Shown: positions 32,836 through 45,010, counted from the first letter of the stretch. The stretch: DNA of 64,000 nt from Peromyscus leucopus (GCF_004664715.2 NC_051071.1:8869410-8933409); one strand, 5' to 3'. The notes: generated from the letters alone by a model not told the origin. Program-made: numbers and translations.

Positions 32836-35800
32836 GAAAATAGGATATCTTCCTAATATTTCTGAATATTTGCCCTCATTTTCCCAAACATTCAGCTTTC
32901 ATTTTCTGATATTAAAGTCCAGAAAGAAAGATCCTTTGTTTACTCACAAGGAATGAGCTTGCAGTTTGCCTAGCAGACTTCACTGACTCCTAGCAAAACG
33001 CTGCTGCTGCCTTAGAATCAGATTATATTCAATAATATGATTGCACAATTACCTTTTTTTCCTTCAGATTAATTTGTTACAGGAGTTATTTTTGATGTTT
33101 TCATTTAGATTAAAAAATATATCAAAAGTTGCTGCACTTTTGATCAGTGACTTTTTAGGGCTTATCCCCAGGTTTTGTAGTTCACCTTATCTGTTTATCT
33201 TAATGAGTTTTTAATTTCCATTCACGCTTTTAACAGTCTCTTCTTCCCAGTCTATTTTCCCTCAAATTGTGGAATAGTGTTTTCTGATATCTTCCCTTGT
33301 TTCTACAGATGTGGATGACATTCTCTTTGCTGGTTTTGACATCTTTACCTGTAGATCAGTTGTTTTGTTTATATTCACACAAATAGGAGATTCACACAAA
33401 TCTGAAGTCATCATTTTCCGTGTTTCCTTCTTGAACTTTTATATATACACTCTTTGTATGGTTGGCCAACTGTATGTCCATTCTGCTTCCCAACTTAGGG
33501 TTCCTCAGTGGCAGTCATGTGATCTTCCTGTACAGAGATAGTTTCCTCTTTCCTCCCTCCTGATCACTGCAGTGGTGGAAGTGCCTGGAGCATTTGGGAT
33601 CTGATCCCTGTGCTGGTTCAACCCTTTCATGCTTCATTCCTGAAGGAAGTATATCTCAGGACACGAGGTGAATTAATTACCCTTTCACCCCCACCAGTGC
33701 TGTTTTCTGAGTTTCTTTGTCTGAAGCCCATACAAATATAGTTAGAACAGAAAGAAGTTTATAGTATTGTGTGTTTGAAAATCAGTACCCATTTTGGACA
33801 GAATTTCTACTCAGTTTCCTGTGTAGAAAAATGTCCAAGTCTCTGAACTGAGCTAAACAGTAGGCAATGAGACTAAGGAAAATACTTCAACAGAGGAGTG
33901 TTTATTTTGTAAGGTGACCCTTGAAGGGCTGATCCTTTTTTTCTCAATCTGGACTCATGGTCTCATAATCAGTCTAACTTTTTCCTAATGATTTCTGACT
34001 CTGGATTTCCTGTTCATTTTGATTTTCTATGTTAAAGTTTTAATTTTTTTTCATGTGTGTATTGTGGAATATTGGGAAAGATAAACTTGAATTTGGTGAC
34101 AGGTACCACTACATGTGAGAAGATTTTGTATCTGATTATTATAAATAAGAAATTCACTTTCTGGGAGTACTCTTACTTCAATAAGCCAGGTCAAGTTTTC
34201 TTAAGAATTTATTTACATTCAGTCTCTATTATGTGCCAGACATTTAAAAAACATGCCCAATATTTAATAGAATAAAAAATGCCCTCTTTGCTCCAGAATA
34301 GCTTGATAACATTGTAACAAAGTTAGGTTGTAGGGGCTCTTATATACCAGAGTCAAGGCTGCATTTCTCTTTTGGAAACTGACATAGCTTTACAGAGAAT
34401 ATAAAATGAGTGAATTGAAGGACAGCAATAGATTTTCAGATGCAAAGCTGAAAAGTGTGAATTCCCTCCATCCTTGGCAGAAGGAAGATCACAGGGAGAA
34501 AAGCCAGTATAGCATTAGGTCAGACATGGCGATAGTGTGGGGACCATTGGGCTGAAGAGTGTGGAAGTCATCTTCTCTATGTTTGATGGACAAGGGAGGG
34601 AAATGATAGGTGGCCAGAAGGGAAGGTTCTTGAGCAGTTATAACCTGGACAGGGAAATGGAGGAGTGAAATCACACAACGGCAGCAGGAATGGATGTGTA
34701 ATGATGGGTATACAGTCTGAGGTAAAAAATGGAGGATAAGGAAAGAAAAAACAATTTGAAATTTCTGTCTTTTTCCTGAACCACTGCTCATGTTCTGCTA
34801 TGTGTAGGATACAAAGGTCAAAGTGATTGGTCAGTGAAGGTTAATGCTTCCTGTTTTCAGTTTCTACATATCAGCTGTTGGCCTGCTCTGACTATTCACT
34901 TAATATTTAATTGTTTAGGTGGTAATCAAATAAATTCTCTTAATAATGATATTATTAAAAACAATCCATTTTATACTCTTTATATTCGTCATTGTATCTT
35001 TTTATTGTGACAAATAGTCACATTTTTGGTGAATAGAAAACTAAAGCTTAAATTGATGTAGATCTGGAAGAATCCATATTGGATCTAGTTAGGTAATAAA
35101 TCCTGCTTTTGTGCTTTCCAATCAAACATTCTTTCACTAGAATTGCTCAATAAAAGTCATGTAACTCTCTGAAAACTCATGATGATTTTGTAACTTTTTA
35201 TGCTTGTAATAAGTCCTATTTCCAATGAATATATTTCTTTTCTATATTTCATTTGGGTATGATTAAAATATATCATAAGAGAGACAAAGTAGGATTATTT
35301 CCCTAAAGTTTCTTAGAAACTAATAATCTATTCAGAGAGCCAAATGGTGTTATCCAAGTGAAAAAATTATTTATCCCCCAAAGGAATTTCTACCTATTAC
35401 CCACAATTCAGTTAGATAGATTTGCTGTTCATGTTTGAATTTCTTCCTTCAAATCATTTATCTTTTATTCAACTGAAAAATACACAAATTTTTCAAGCTT
35501 ATTACTGAAGAGATTTTTACTAATGGGAGAATAAGCAATAAAATAGCAAAACTCCTTACCACACACTGGAACTGCTGAAACACATGAAAGTACCCACTGT
35601 GTACACTCATGAGAACTAATCAGCTTTAGGAACTGAGAATGCTATCTCCATTTTCTTCAGCCAGATAATTTGTGAAGAGGTACTAGAAATACAAAAACTA
35701 TATGCACATGCATGTGTAATAACTTGGTAGTCTTATTATAAGAAACTACATTCTCACATTCTCACTGCAGGGGTAAAAAATTTTTTTTAAAGATACTTAA

Positions 35801-36860
35801 GAGTAATCTGAGACAGTCACTCTAGATATTAGTGCTGAAATGTTTAGTGATGCACTTGTATTAATTTAACAACATAACTTGTTAACTGTTATATAGTATT
35901 TGTTTCCAAACATTAAAAAAATACTCTAATAAAAAAGATCCCAACATGATTGTAATCAGCTACAATCACTATGCAGAGGCCGCTTTCCCATCTCCACTTC
36001 GTGCTGAGAGACAGTTCTTAAAGGACTGAAAACCTTGCTCTACTTGAAAATGGCTGAGATTTCTTCATGTCGTATTTTTTATCGGAGCCCAAGATATGCT
36101 TTCCTGTGGTAAGGATACTTTGGAAGCTTAATTTTAACATGTAAGCTGTGTGCATTTATACATGCAAATATAACACTGTATATTATTTTGCTTTTACAGT
36201 AATTATTTTCATTTATGAAATTCTAAATCCAATGTTAAATATTGAATATTTTGGTTAAGTGACAGCTTGTGGTAGCTTTAGGATATTCCTGCTTGATAAT
36301 TATTCATGAGAAGAACAGCTGAAAACAAACTAGTTATACACCTTGGCAAATTACTGTGATTGTAATTCTGTGAAATTTCCCCATGGCCATGTGACTTTAT
36401 TATAAGTACTCTAACAGTGCAGATGTCCAGAATGTTGTCATTTTCACAAATGTTATTCCTAGATTCGAAGTTTTTGAACTGCTTCTTACTACTTCAGTGG
36501 AAACGTGACAAAGGAGATGAGACACGTAGTATGTACAGCAGACACCAGAAGCTTTTGTCAGGGTCTGTCCCTGCTTTGGAGTGGAAATGGTGCTTATATA
36601 TTGCATTGCTGTAAACCACAAAAACAATGGCGTTTCTGTGAAACTTAGATGTGATGACAGCATTTCCTATTAATATTAGGAACAAGGAGAACAGTACAGT
36701 GCATTATCTGTCAAAAACAATTCACCCCATAATCAAATATTATTCCCGTCCTCTCCATCTCCCTAGCAGCTCCTTCCCCATATGGTTCCTGAAATGTGCC
36801 TCCATTTAAATGGATTTTAAAGCTCATTCCTTAGAGTTCCTAGAGCATTCATTGCTTTTG
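32836..36860. other. Largely unique sequence, no gene seen
   Basis: Four kilobases without a repeat that I can name confidently. A weak MIR/L2-like word (TATTATGTGCCAGACATT) lies at 34228-34245. Frames reach 100 codons (34489-34791 minus) with no domain. GTTGCTGCAC and TAATTTAACAACATAA words give no clear signal. Confidence 0.4.
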
Positions 36861-37396
36861 AGAGGAAAAAAAAAAAAAGAAAAACATTTTAGCATGTGCT
36901 ATTTTTGTTATTCTAATTAGCAAAAACAGCTGGTCCTGTGCAGCTCAGACTGTAGTCTTTTCAACACATTGTTCAGATTTTTTTTCTTTTTCTTCTGTCA
37001 AGCTACAGGCTACCGCCTCTCCTCTTCCCACACAAATCAACCCCAACACCTGCACACACAACCTTAAATATCACCTACATCTGCCATGAAAGGACGAGGG
37101 AAGCAGCCTCTCCTTCCCAGTGCTGTGCAAGGGCACTTGCAAAATTATCCAGAAGGTGGACCAAAGTCGTCGCAAGGTTCTCACCACCCCACGGGTAGAG
37201 ACTCCATTCACCCAGCACTTTATTCTGTCTCAAAACTGCAGCCACCCTCTCATGTTTATGTTGCTGCTTTTCTTTTTCTTGCCCCCCCCCCTCTGGAAAG
37301 GAATAGCCTCTTGTAACCTCTTATAGAATGAAAGACTGAAAAATTGTATAATCAAACCTTACTCACAATTTGGTATCTATCAAATGCATGTGACTG
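36861..37396. other. Unique sequence with A and C homopolymers
   Basis: An A-rich tract sits near 36866-36884 and a run of nine or ten C near 37283-37292. The frames at 37086-37326 are short and unrecognised. No repeat family identified. Confidence 0.4.
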
Positions 37397-37445
37397 CCAA
37401 TGATCATTGGAGCTGATCAGAGTCACACTCTGTTGTCATGACAAC
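37397..37445. promoter_or_regulatory. Cluster of three perfect palindromes
   Basis: CCAATGATCATTGG (37397-37410), CTGATCAG (37413-37420) and GTTGTCATGACAAC (37432-37445) are each perfectly self-complementary and lie within 49 bp. The first contains CCAAT and its reverse as an inverted pair. The third has the layout of the RFX X-box (GTTGCCATGGCAAC) with a symmetric change in each half-site. A protein-binding element is inferred from this; binding is not shown by the sequence itself. Confidence 0.4.
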
Positions 37446-38584
37446 GAATCCCCATCTTGTTTATATGGAGGGATTTGCACCACAGGAAGATAATGTTGGG
37501 ACTACTTAAATTTGTGTTGTTGAGAAATTAACATGCGGATGTTTAGGAGAGAGTTGAAAGGAAATTTGTCAGTGAGGTTTTGTTTGTGTTTTGAAGGAAG
37601 GAGTTGAGAATAATACACTACATAAAGAGGCTGTCATTATTGAAGAGTCCAGTAAAATACTGCATTGTTCCAAATACACATTTCATAGGGGCATCCCTAG
37701 ATGAAGTTGTTATCTTTATTGGATTATGTCACTAACTGAGTTTAAGTCTCTCCAAGTCTTTGGCTCTTCAACTTTGCTTAGAATTACAAGAACACATGTC
37801 TTTCAAGTATGTGCTGGTTCATCCATTGGGCTAGAAAAATTCTTAACTCAGTACCATCAATCTGACAGGAAAGGTACAATATGACACACCCACTTTTTTT
37901 AGTGTTGCATGAAGCTTATATATATAAAAACTATATTGAATATACATATTTAATTCTATAAGACACCATTGGTTTTCAAAGGTGATAAGTTGCTAATTGT
38001 TTTATGGTGATTTTTTTAACCTCTTGTTGTCATACATTTTGTTATAGCAAATCAGAACCACTTATTTAAAGGCAGAGATATAGTTATCCCAATTTTTCAT
38101 TACCGTCAAAGAGTGGTCCTCATTGACTCCCTACTTTGTCGTTCTTCAGGCACTATCATCCTGGCACTTTCTCTCCCACTGTACCCAGCCTCGGTGTCAC
38201 ATGGTCTCACTGCAATTTGTTGACATGGAACTCAGTCCTGTCTTCTCTAGCAACCATCAGGAATAATTCACTCATATTTTCTGAGGTGAACATGTCCAAA
38301 TATCAACTTCTTTCCATTTCTCCTGCAGTTTATACCTCTTTTCATTTCTCCCATTATAATTTTCCATTTCTCCCACTGTAATTGAGTCGCACAGTATTTG
38401 AAGTGATTGTTGTATTCCAGGCTATGTTGGCATGTGATATCCCACCCTGGAAATTTCTACTCTTGAGGAAGGATGCAATGATGCTCATTGCCAGTCTCCT
38501 GTGTGTTAGTGACCTTATTCGGCATGCCAAGCATCTATAATGTGTTCTAATATGTACATCCACTGGAACGGGAGAATTATTTTC
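37446..38584. other. Unique sequence, no gene seen
   Basis: No repeat or gene recognised. The 81-codon frame at 38136-38381 has no known domain. Confidence 0.4.
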
Positions 38585-38665
38585 AGTATTAAAGAAACCA
38601 AGTCACAGAGAAATTAGGGAACTTAACTAAAGATGTGCAATGGCAGTCCACCCCAAGATTTGGAA
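38585..38665 (-). mobile_element. MIR-like SINE fragment
   Basis: 'AAAGAAACCAAGTCACAGAG' followed by 'AAATTAGGGAACTTAACTAAAG' (in parts) is the reverse of the MIR core segment 'gaggaaactgaggcacagagaggttaagtaacttgccc'. Short and diverged. Confidence 0.55.
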
Positions 38666-39199
38666 GGCCTTAAACTGAGGTGCACATTTCTTTACTTCTT
38701 GTTCTGCAGGCCACATTCAGTCATGAACAGATCAGCATACACATGCAAATGGAATACAAGAGTCAGATGCTCTGTGAGTGCTAATTGCAATGATTGAGGC
38801 AGGGCTGAAATTAAGGAGATAGTATCATGTGATCAGAGCCCTGAGAACACTTCTGAGGAGGGAACCCTTGATAAAAAACTTGAGAAGTTTGCTACGTGGT
38901 AGGTGAGGATGGACTGAACTTCTTGTCCTATTATATACATCTCCCCAACTTGTGTATTGCTGTTCAGGTTATTGAAGATGCAGGCATGCTTAAAGCACAC
39001 AAATGAGATATTTGTGACTTATTTCTTGTGACTTGTTTTGCTTTTTTATTTCTTGTGACTTTTATGTGCACAATGTTTCTTTTTATATCTTCTGGTAGGA
39101 TACTTGCCACTTTAAGTAACCGAATTGTTTATAAAAAAAAAAAAAATCATCAGCCTAGAAAGGGATATGTTAGATTATGCAACATAGGTGGAGTTTCTC
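38666..39199. other. Unique sequence, no gene seen
   Basis: TTTCTTGTGACTT recurs near 39021, 39049 and (partly) 39027-39040 as a loose tandem. An A run is at 39134-39146. Otherwise nothing recognised. Confidence 0.4.
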
Positions 39200-39549
39200 T
39201 GTGTTTCAGCAGCCGCTGCCAGATAACCACTCAGAGGTTTAGTATTAATTATAATTTTTTGACTGAGAGCTCAGGCTTGTTACTAGCTAACTCTTATACT
39301 TTAAATTAACCCATATTTCTTATGCCACATGGACAGTACCTTCTTTCAACATGGTACATCCATTTTGCTTTTTTCTGTGTCTCTTGTGATTCCCCAGCAC
39401 CTTCTTCTCCCCAGCACCTTCTGTGTCTTATAGTCCCACCTATATCTCCTGCCTAGTTACTGGCCACTCAGCTCTTAAACTAAACCAACCAGAAGACACC
39501 TTTGCAAAGAGACATCTTCACAGTGTACAAAAAGATTTATTCCATAACA
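39200..39549 (-). mobile_element. LTR family A, copy 3
   Basis: On the minus strand it starts TGTTATGGAATAAATC at 39549, passes 'GGCCAGTAACTAGGCAGGAG', 'ATATGGGTTAATTTAAAGTA' (near 39297-39316) and 'GAGTTAGCTAGTAACAAGCC', and ends near 'GGCAGCGGCTGCTGAAACAC' around 39200. The central 'GGGTTAATTTAA' and the 3' 'GGCAGC' end are shared with copies 1 and 2. A small direct duplication (CCCCAGCACCTTCT, 39393 and 39411) is internal to it. Confidence 0.7.
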
Positions 39550-39849
39550 ATGCAGTCCTATTTTATTGAACTAGAAGTCCCTTGGGTCTCAAAACCTTTG
39601 TTAGTCAAAGTAACTTAAATCAGTGTAGAGGGAGAGCCAGTCTATGCTAATTATGGCTCTTGGTAAAAACCAGCAGAACTCTGTAACCTTGGCTTTAATA
39701 GTTTCATTCACCCTTTCTCCTACAAAGTTTTGATGACCCATGAACATTTCAGTAAGTCTCTGTTAGTTGCTGGGAAAGTTGTTAAAAACAAAGGGTAAGT
39801 TTGAAATAGAAGATAAGCTATCATCTTTGTAAGAGAAATGTTGGTCAGA
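39550..39849. other. Unique sequence, no gene seen
   Basis: No gene or repeat recognised. Confidence 0.4.
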
Positions 39850-39980
39850 AATCAAGAGATCCCAGATTTTTGTTCCAGCCCCTCTATGTGTAGCTCGAGA
39901 GAGGTGTGTTCTATGGTCCTTAGTCCTCATCTGTAGATTGGGAATGATAACACTGCTCTCATCATTAGTTACTAGGAGGA
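39850..39980 (+). mobile_element. MIR SINE
   Basis: 'TTGTTCCAGCCCCTCTATGT' resembles the MIR 5' half, and 'GTCCTCATCTGTAGATTGGG' with 'AATGATAACACTGCTCTC' matches its 3' core ('cctcatctgtaaaatggggataataa'). Plus orientation, diverged. Confidence 0.6.
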
Positions 39981-40120
39981 AAGAAAAGTGACTGTTTCCA
40001 CTGACATTTTAAACTGAGTTTATCTTAATCTGCTATGCCTATTTGATGGAGAAATTGTTTTTATAATAAAGCTATCTTGCTACCTCGTATAGGTCCTCAC
40101 ATAGCTCCTCTTCAAGGGGA

Positions 40121-40230
40121 AGCAAAACTCAAGCCTCCTCCTCCTCTCAGCACTGTGTGGAGTCCTCTACTGTAGAGCAAAACTCAAGCCTCCTCCTCCT
40201 CTCAGCACTGTGTGGAGTCCTCTACTGTAG
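40121..40230. repeat. Perfect 55-bp tandem duplication
   Basis: Positions 40121-40175 and 40176-40230 are identical, each starting AGCAAAACTCAAGCCTCCTC and ending CCTCTACTGTAG. The absence of any mismatch means that the duplication is very recent or polymorphic, or that it is an assembly artefact. It is not part of a repeat that I recognise. Confidence 0.98.
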
Positions 40231-41926
40231 TGTCTGTCCAATCTTGCCATCCTAGTGACTGGAGTCTGTGAGTGTGGAATGCCTCCATACTGATTACCTC
40301 CCTCACCAGAAGATTCATTTTGAGATTTTTACTCAAAGTATGTCTTTGAATGTGTCTTAGCTCCTTCTTGTTTTCTGAGAAAACAAACTCACTACATTTA
40401 GAGGATGGGGTCATACAACCACAAGAATTAAGTGATCTTGTGACTCCATAGTCAGCAGTTCTTAAACTGCTTGGTTCATTCATCTAGTCAAGAGGAAACA
40501 AAACCTTGGCCATTCTGTTTCAAGAAGTCAATCAGCTGATATATACAATGCCTAGGTGGAGGCTGACAGGCTACCTATACAGTAAGCTAGATTTTCCCAC
40601 CACATTCTAATCATCATCTGAGTGGTTTCAGTATGTTGCAACATTGTGTGGAGAAGCTGGAAGAATGCCTCTGACTTCTTTAGTTAGCAAATTCATGTAC
40701 AAGTTGGAGAACTTTGAAAACATGCCCATTAAAGTAACAAAGAGGCTGTTGCCATGGTGAGCCACTTAGAGACCACAACTATCTGGCAACTGATAAGTTT
40801 CAGCCCTGCCCAATTCCCACCCACCACCCCACAGCTTTGTAGGATTTCGAGGTTTCAAATTGGACCTGCAGGCTAGATGGCAAGGTTCACCATTGATGAG
40901 CAGGGAGCTGTCACTCGACTTCTCTGGGCTTATGGACTGGGTAGGGTCCATGATAAAGCTGTGAACTTGGAACACATCTTTGGCACTGTACTGTGGGTCA
41001 TCTAATTAACAAGGGCATCGTGTCCTTCTCTCTTCATATTGGAAGAGCTGCTACAAATTTCAGCTTAATCAATGTTTATTCGCTTGGTGTACATTCAAAA
41101 AGTATTGGGGCTTCGGTAATTGCTGAATTGTTAAGGACTTGTTATGAGGTTTTGTGTGGAGATGCAGTTTCCTGAAATACATTTGCATCATCAGAACCCC
41201 AGACTCCATTCCTGGGCAACTCTGTCATCTCCTAAGTTTCTAAGTGGCTTTTTCACCCAATGCTATTTTTATCCTGCACAGAGGAACAAATTCATAAAAG
41301 AAATTTCAATTTGCTCAAGCCTGATATTATGTCTGTAATGACTAGATTCGACAATGAACTGACTTGAGTTTTAGTGAGGAGTAAATGAACGGATTGGAAG
41401 CCGTTGCTCTTTGGAAACGGGCCCCTTCTGTTCTTAGCTCTAAATTTCATGTAGGGAGGAAAGTGATTTTGCAGGTATAGTCCTTTTGCCTGGAGGTTGA
41501 TTCTAATTTACTTGAAATGGTGGCTTCTTTTCCTTCTTTCCATTAAGGCTTTCTCTCTATTCAAGTCTAAAGCACTGAAAACCTGCAACATTATTTAGAT
41601 CCTGTGTGATTTACATGTTTTCTGTTTATTTTCAACCTGTAGTTGGTCTGAAAGTTTTCCCTACCCAGGCATGAAGAAATGTTGTCTAAAGGGAAATGAA
41701 ATGTCAGCAAGGGATTAATGAATTCCACAAAGCCTTGGAAAACAAGAACGTATAAGTAACTCTCTCTCCTGATCAGCCCCTCACAGAGCCTCAGTAGAAG
41801 AAGTGAGGGTGAGGATGATGTGGCTCACCCTTCCCCCACCTTCTACCTTACAAACCAGCTGGAGATGGGCTTTTCTCCATTGGTTCTCCTTGGTGGGTGG
41901 AGGTTGAGAGTCAGCTTCTCCCGGTC
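40231..41926. other. Unique sequence, no gene seen
   Basis: No repeat recognised. Frames of up to 93 codons (40202-40483 minus) show no domain. Confidence 0.4.
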
Positions 41927-41993
41927 CTCTTTTCTTTTCTTTTCTTTTCTTTTCTTTTCTTTTCTTTTCTTTCTTTCTTTCTTTTCTTTCTTT

Positions 41994-42033
<40 letters not shown>

Positions 42034-42089
42034 TTCTTTCTTTCTTTCTTTCTCTTTTCTTTCTTTCTTTTTTCTTTCTTTCTTTCTTT

Positions 42090-42129
<40 letters not shown>

Positions 42130-42197
42130 ACTCTCATCCTCCCTCGCTTCCCTCCCTCCCTCCCTCTCTCTCTCTTTCCTTCCTTCTTTCTTTCTTT
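41927..42197. repeat. 270-bp CT-rich (pyrimidine) tract
   Basis: The tract has pentamer TTTTC units at 41931-41971, tetramer CTTT units interspersed with TTTTC to about 42128, then CCCT- and CTCT-rich sequence. Only isolated purines occur (A near 42129 and 42135, G near 42145). The long plus- and minus-strand frames over it (113-165 codons) are artefacts of Lys/Glu/Arg or Ser/Phe/Leu coding by the repeat. Such mirror-type tracts can form triplex (H-)DNA. Confidence 0.97.
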
Positions 42198-42711
42198 TGT
42201 GTGTAAAGGAACAAAAGCACTCATCTTCATTCCCCATTGCAAATGTGTGCATTGGAAGTTACATTCCATGAAGCTCAAGAGGAGGGAAAGTTCATCGATG
42301 TGATATATGAGAGAAGAATTTTTTTAAAAAAGGTTGTTGAAATCTACTAAAAGAGAAAAAGAAAAAAAGGAGAAGCAGTCACAAAGATAAAGACAAAAAT
42401 TCACCTTTTTTGACAATTGCTAAATGAATATAGGCCCTGTATGAATTTTCCTGCTGCCAGTTCTGTACGGGTTGCTATGTCCACCTTGCTCTTTCTTGCT
42501 TCTTGGTAGGTATTCTACGGAATGGAACCTCATTCATTTCAGCCCTTATTGCAGCTAACTTCTGCCTACCTACAATGGACTTTGCCACATGTTTGATATA
42601 CTAATCACCTAGATTAAGAATTTAGAGTAACTTCAACTCATCTGTTGTTTCCCTCTATTTTTTCCCCTGCAACTCAGCTGGACACCTAGGAAACAACAAG
42701 CTACCTAATTA
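42198..42711. other. Unique sequence, no gene seen
   Basis: An A-rich patch lies near 42315-42375. No gene or repeat recognised. Confidence 0.4.
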
Positions 42712-43050
42712 CTGTTCCAGTTACTGAGGCTGCGTAACAAATTATCCCTAATTCATTGGCATAAAACACTTATTAGGTGCATTGATTCTGTGGGCTGGGA
42801 ACTCACACAGGCCACGGCAGGAACAGCTTGTCTCCAATGCATTGTCTGGGGCCTCAGCTGGAAGACTTGCAAGCTGGGAGCTGGAGTCATTTGAAGATGG
42901 TTTACCAAGATTTATGGAAGTTAATGCTAGCTGTAAGATGAAACCTTACTGGGGCTGTTGACCCAAACACCTACATGTGACTTCTCCATGTATTCTGATG
43001 GGATTGGGGGTAGGCAGAAGAGCACAAGGCAGAAGCTGTATTTTTTGACT
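42712..43050 (-). mobile_element. MaLR/MLT1-like LTR remnant
   Basis: 'GCTGCGTAACAAATTATCCC' (42730-42749) and 'GGCATAAAACACTTATTAGG' with 'TGTGGGCTGGGAACTC' are the reverse of an MLT1-type LTR 3' end. 'GGAGCTGGAGTCATTTGAAG' and 'ACTGGGGCTGTTGACCC' continue the order. Ancient, with no coding content. Confidence 0.6.
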
Positions 43051-43400
43051 TAGTCAGTATAGTATCACTCAAGATACTTAATTGGATTGCCTGAGCTGTT
43101 ACAAGGCTCCACAAGTTCGAGGAAGGGAAAATAGACACATCTCTTTACAGAGAATGAAAAGATTGTGAAAAAGCATGCAGGGCACCAAATATCTCTATAG
43201 TAATTTCTGAAAAAATGAGATTTATTATAATTACCATCCTTTCTTTCTTTCTCTTTGAAATATTGAGATCTTATAAAGGTATATAAATAAGTAAATATTC
43301 AAATAAGGAAGCTTCTATTCAGTAAGTGCCTCATATCTGTTCATGGAGGGAAGGAAAGAAGAAAAAAATTACAAGTAGAGCGCCATTATAACAATTTGAC
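43051..43400. other. Unique sequence
   Basis: No gene recognised; possibly the decayed remainder of the LTR in its first part. Confidence 0.35.
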
Positions 43401-43428
43401 TAAAACAAACAAACAAACAAACAAAAAA
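43401..43428. repeat. CAAA microsatellite
   Basis: Five to six CAAA tetramers. No SINE body adjoins. Confidence 0.9.
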
Positions 43429-43826
43429 CCTTGGTCAATTCTAAAGCAATATTCTCCAATGAAGTAAAAAGACTAATGCTGCTTTGTGAAAATGAGATTG
43501 AAGAGATTTTGGATGGATTGTTTGTCTAGATTGTTTATGACTTCAGGATTACTCTGATAAGCTGGATATTGTATTTGTTGATTGCTCTTATAGTTCCCCA
43601 GAATTAAAGATCATAGTTGTAGTGGAAACAAGGAAATTATGTGGTAGCCACATTTTATTCTACCCGCACCCCAACTTCTCAGTATGTGGTAACTCTTGAG
43701 ATTAATCAAACCAGAAACAATCTTTGGGTTATTCATTCATTCATGCCATTATCCAACACACATTTGTTTCATTTCTACCATGGAAAAGGCTTACTCTTTT
43801 TGTTTGCTATGTCTAATGAAGAAGAT

Positions 43827-43986
43827 TAATAATAGATTGAGCTGGGAGTGGTGGTGCATACCTTTAAGCCCAGCACTGGGGAGCACTGGGGAGCTTTGGG
43901 AGTTCAAGGCCAATCTGGTCTACAGAGTTAGTTCTTTGACAGCCAGGGCTACATAGAGAAAGCCTGTTTTGAAAAACTAATAATAG
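43827..43986 (+). mobile_element. B1 SINE with target-site duplication
   Basis: 'GCTGGGAGTGGTGGTGCATA' (43841-43860) through 'CCTTTAAGCCCAGCACTGGG', 'GTTCAAGGCCAATCTGGTC' and 'ACAGCCAGGGCTACATAGAG' is a full B1 in plus orientation. The direct repeat TAATAATAG flanks it (43827-43835 and 43978-43986). The word AGCACTGGGG is duplicated at 43872 and 43882 in tandem, a 10-bp expansion not in the consensus. Confidence 0.92.
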
Positions 43987-44136
43987 TAATATAAGTAGAT
44001 TATACAAGGCTTGGAAAATTGAAGCACAACCTATACAGGTATGTGGTAAAAACACTTTGGCATCATATTTTGCTTTGTTAGACTGGAACTATGTTTTTAC
44101 TGAAAGACTATATTACTTCTTTTAAGAATTAGTTGT

Positions 44137-44305
44137 AAGGCTGATTGTGGTGGATGTCTTTAATCCCAGCACTCAAGAGGCAGAAACAGGTGGATCTCTA
44201 GCAGTTCAGGTCCAGCATGGTCTACATAGTGAGTTCCAGGACAGCCAGGGTTATGTAGAAAGACACTACCTTAAAAGGCCAACAAAACAAAACAAAAAAA
44301 CTTCA
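44137..44305 (+). mobile_element. B1 SINE
   Basis: 'GGCTGATTGTGGTGGATGTC' through 'TTTAATCCCAGCACTCAAGA', 'GGTCTACATAGTGAGTTCCA' and 'GACAGCCAGGGTTATGTAG', ending in an A-rich tail near 44283-44305. This is the second B1 in the same orientation within 400 bp. Confidence 0.92.
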
Positions 44306-44679
44306 AGAAAAACAAAATTAGTCTTAATAGAGCCACCTTTTAAAAATAACCTTAGTGTAGGATGAAATTTGATTAGTATTTTTGAAAATACTAATAACAG
44401 TAGCTGGTGGACTCTGGTGTCCTACTTTTTGTATAATAATTAGGGAAGAGTGTTGTAGAAGTTGTGGTCTTTGAGCTGGAACTTGAAGAACTAGTAGAAT
44501 TTTAATATGTGGAGTTGAAGATAATGAACAAAATCCAGAGGTTGGGAGATAACTAGAGTGGGAAGGTCAAGGGAACCTTTGGGGAACTATGCATCCCACC
44601 CATTAGAGAAATTTATGTGGAAGACTAATGGATTAGAAGGTAAAAAATAATGGTTGAATCCTCATGTTCTAGTGACATT

Positions 44680-45010
44680 TTCTTTTCTGTAATAAAATAT
44701 CACTACCCCAAGAAAAATGGAGCAAAAAGGGTTTGTTCAGCCTACAATTTCAGATTATAATCCATCACAGGAGATGCTCAGGCAGGAACTCAAGCAGCTA
44801 GCTGCACCACACCCATAGTCAAGAGCAAAGAGAGAATGCATGCACCCTTGTTGTTTTGCTTGCTGCTCAGCTTGATTTCTTCACTTTTATACATTCAGGT
44901 TCCAACCTAGGGAATGGTGCTGCCTATAGTGGGCTGGGTCTTCCTACATCAATTAGCAACCAAGTCAACCTGATCAAGATAATTCCTTAGTAAGACAGTT
45001 AAAGTGAAAT
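44680..45010. mobile_element. Rodent-specific repeat, third copy
   Basis: 'TCTGTAATAAAATATCACTA' then 'AAAAGGGTTTGTTCAGCCTA', 'CCATCACAGGAGATGCTCAG', 'ACCTAGGGAATGGTGCTGCC' and 'GGGCTGGGTCTTCCTACATC' follow a repeat that I know from many mouse loci. It shares its 3' half with 18020-18332. No coding content. Confidence 0.7.

Noticed and set aside
41781..42278. 165-codon Lys/Glu/Arg-rich minus-strand frame and its neighbours
   Set aside because: It is made almost entirely by the CT-rich tract, and all frames through such a tract stay open.
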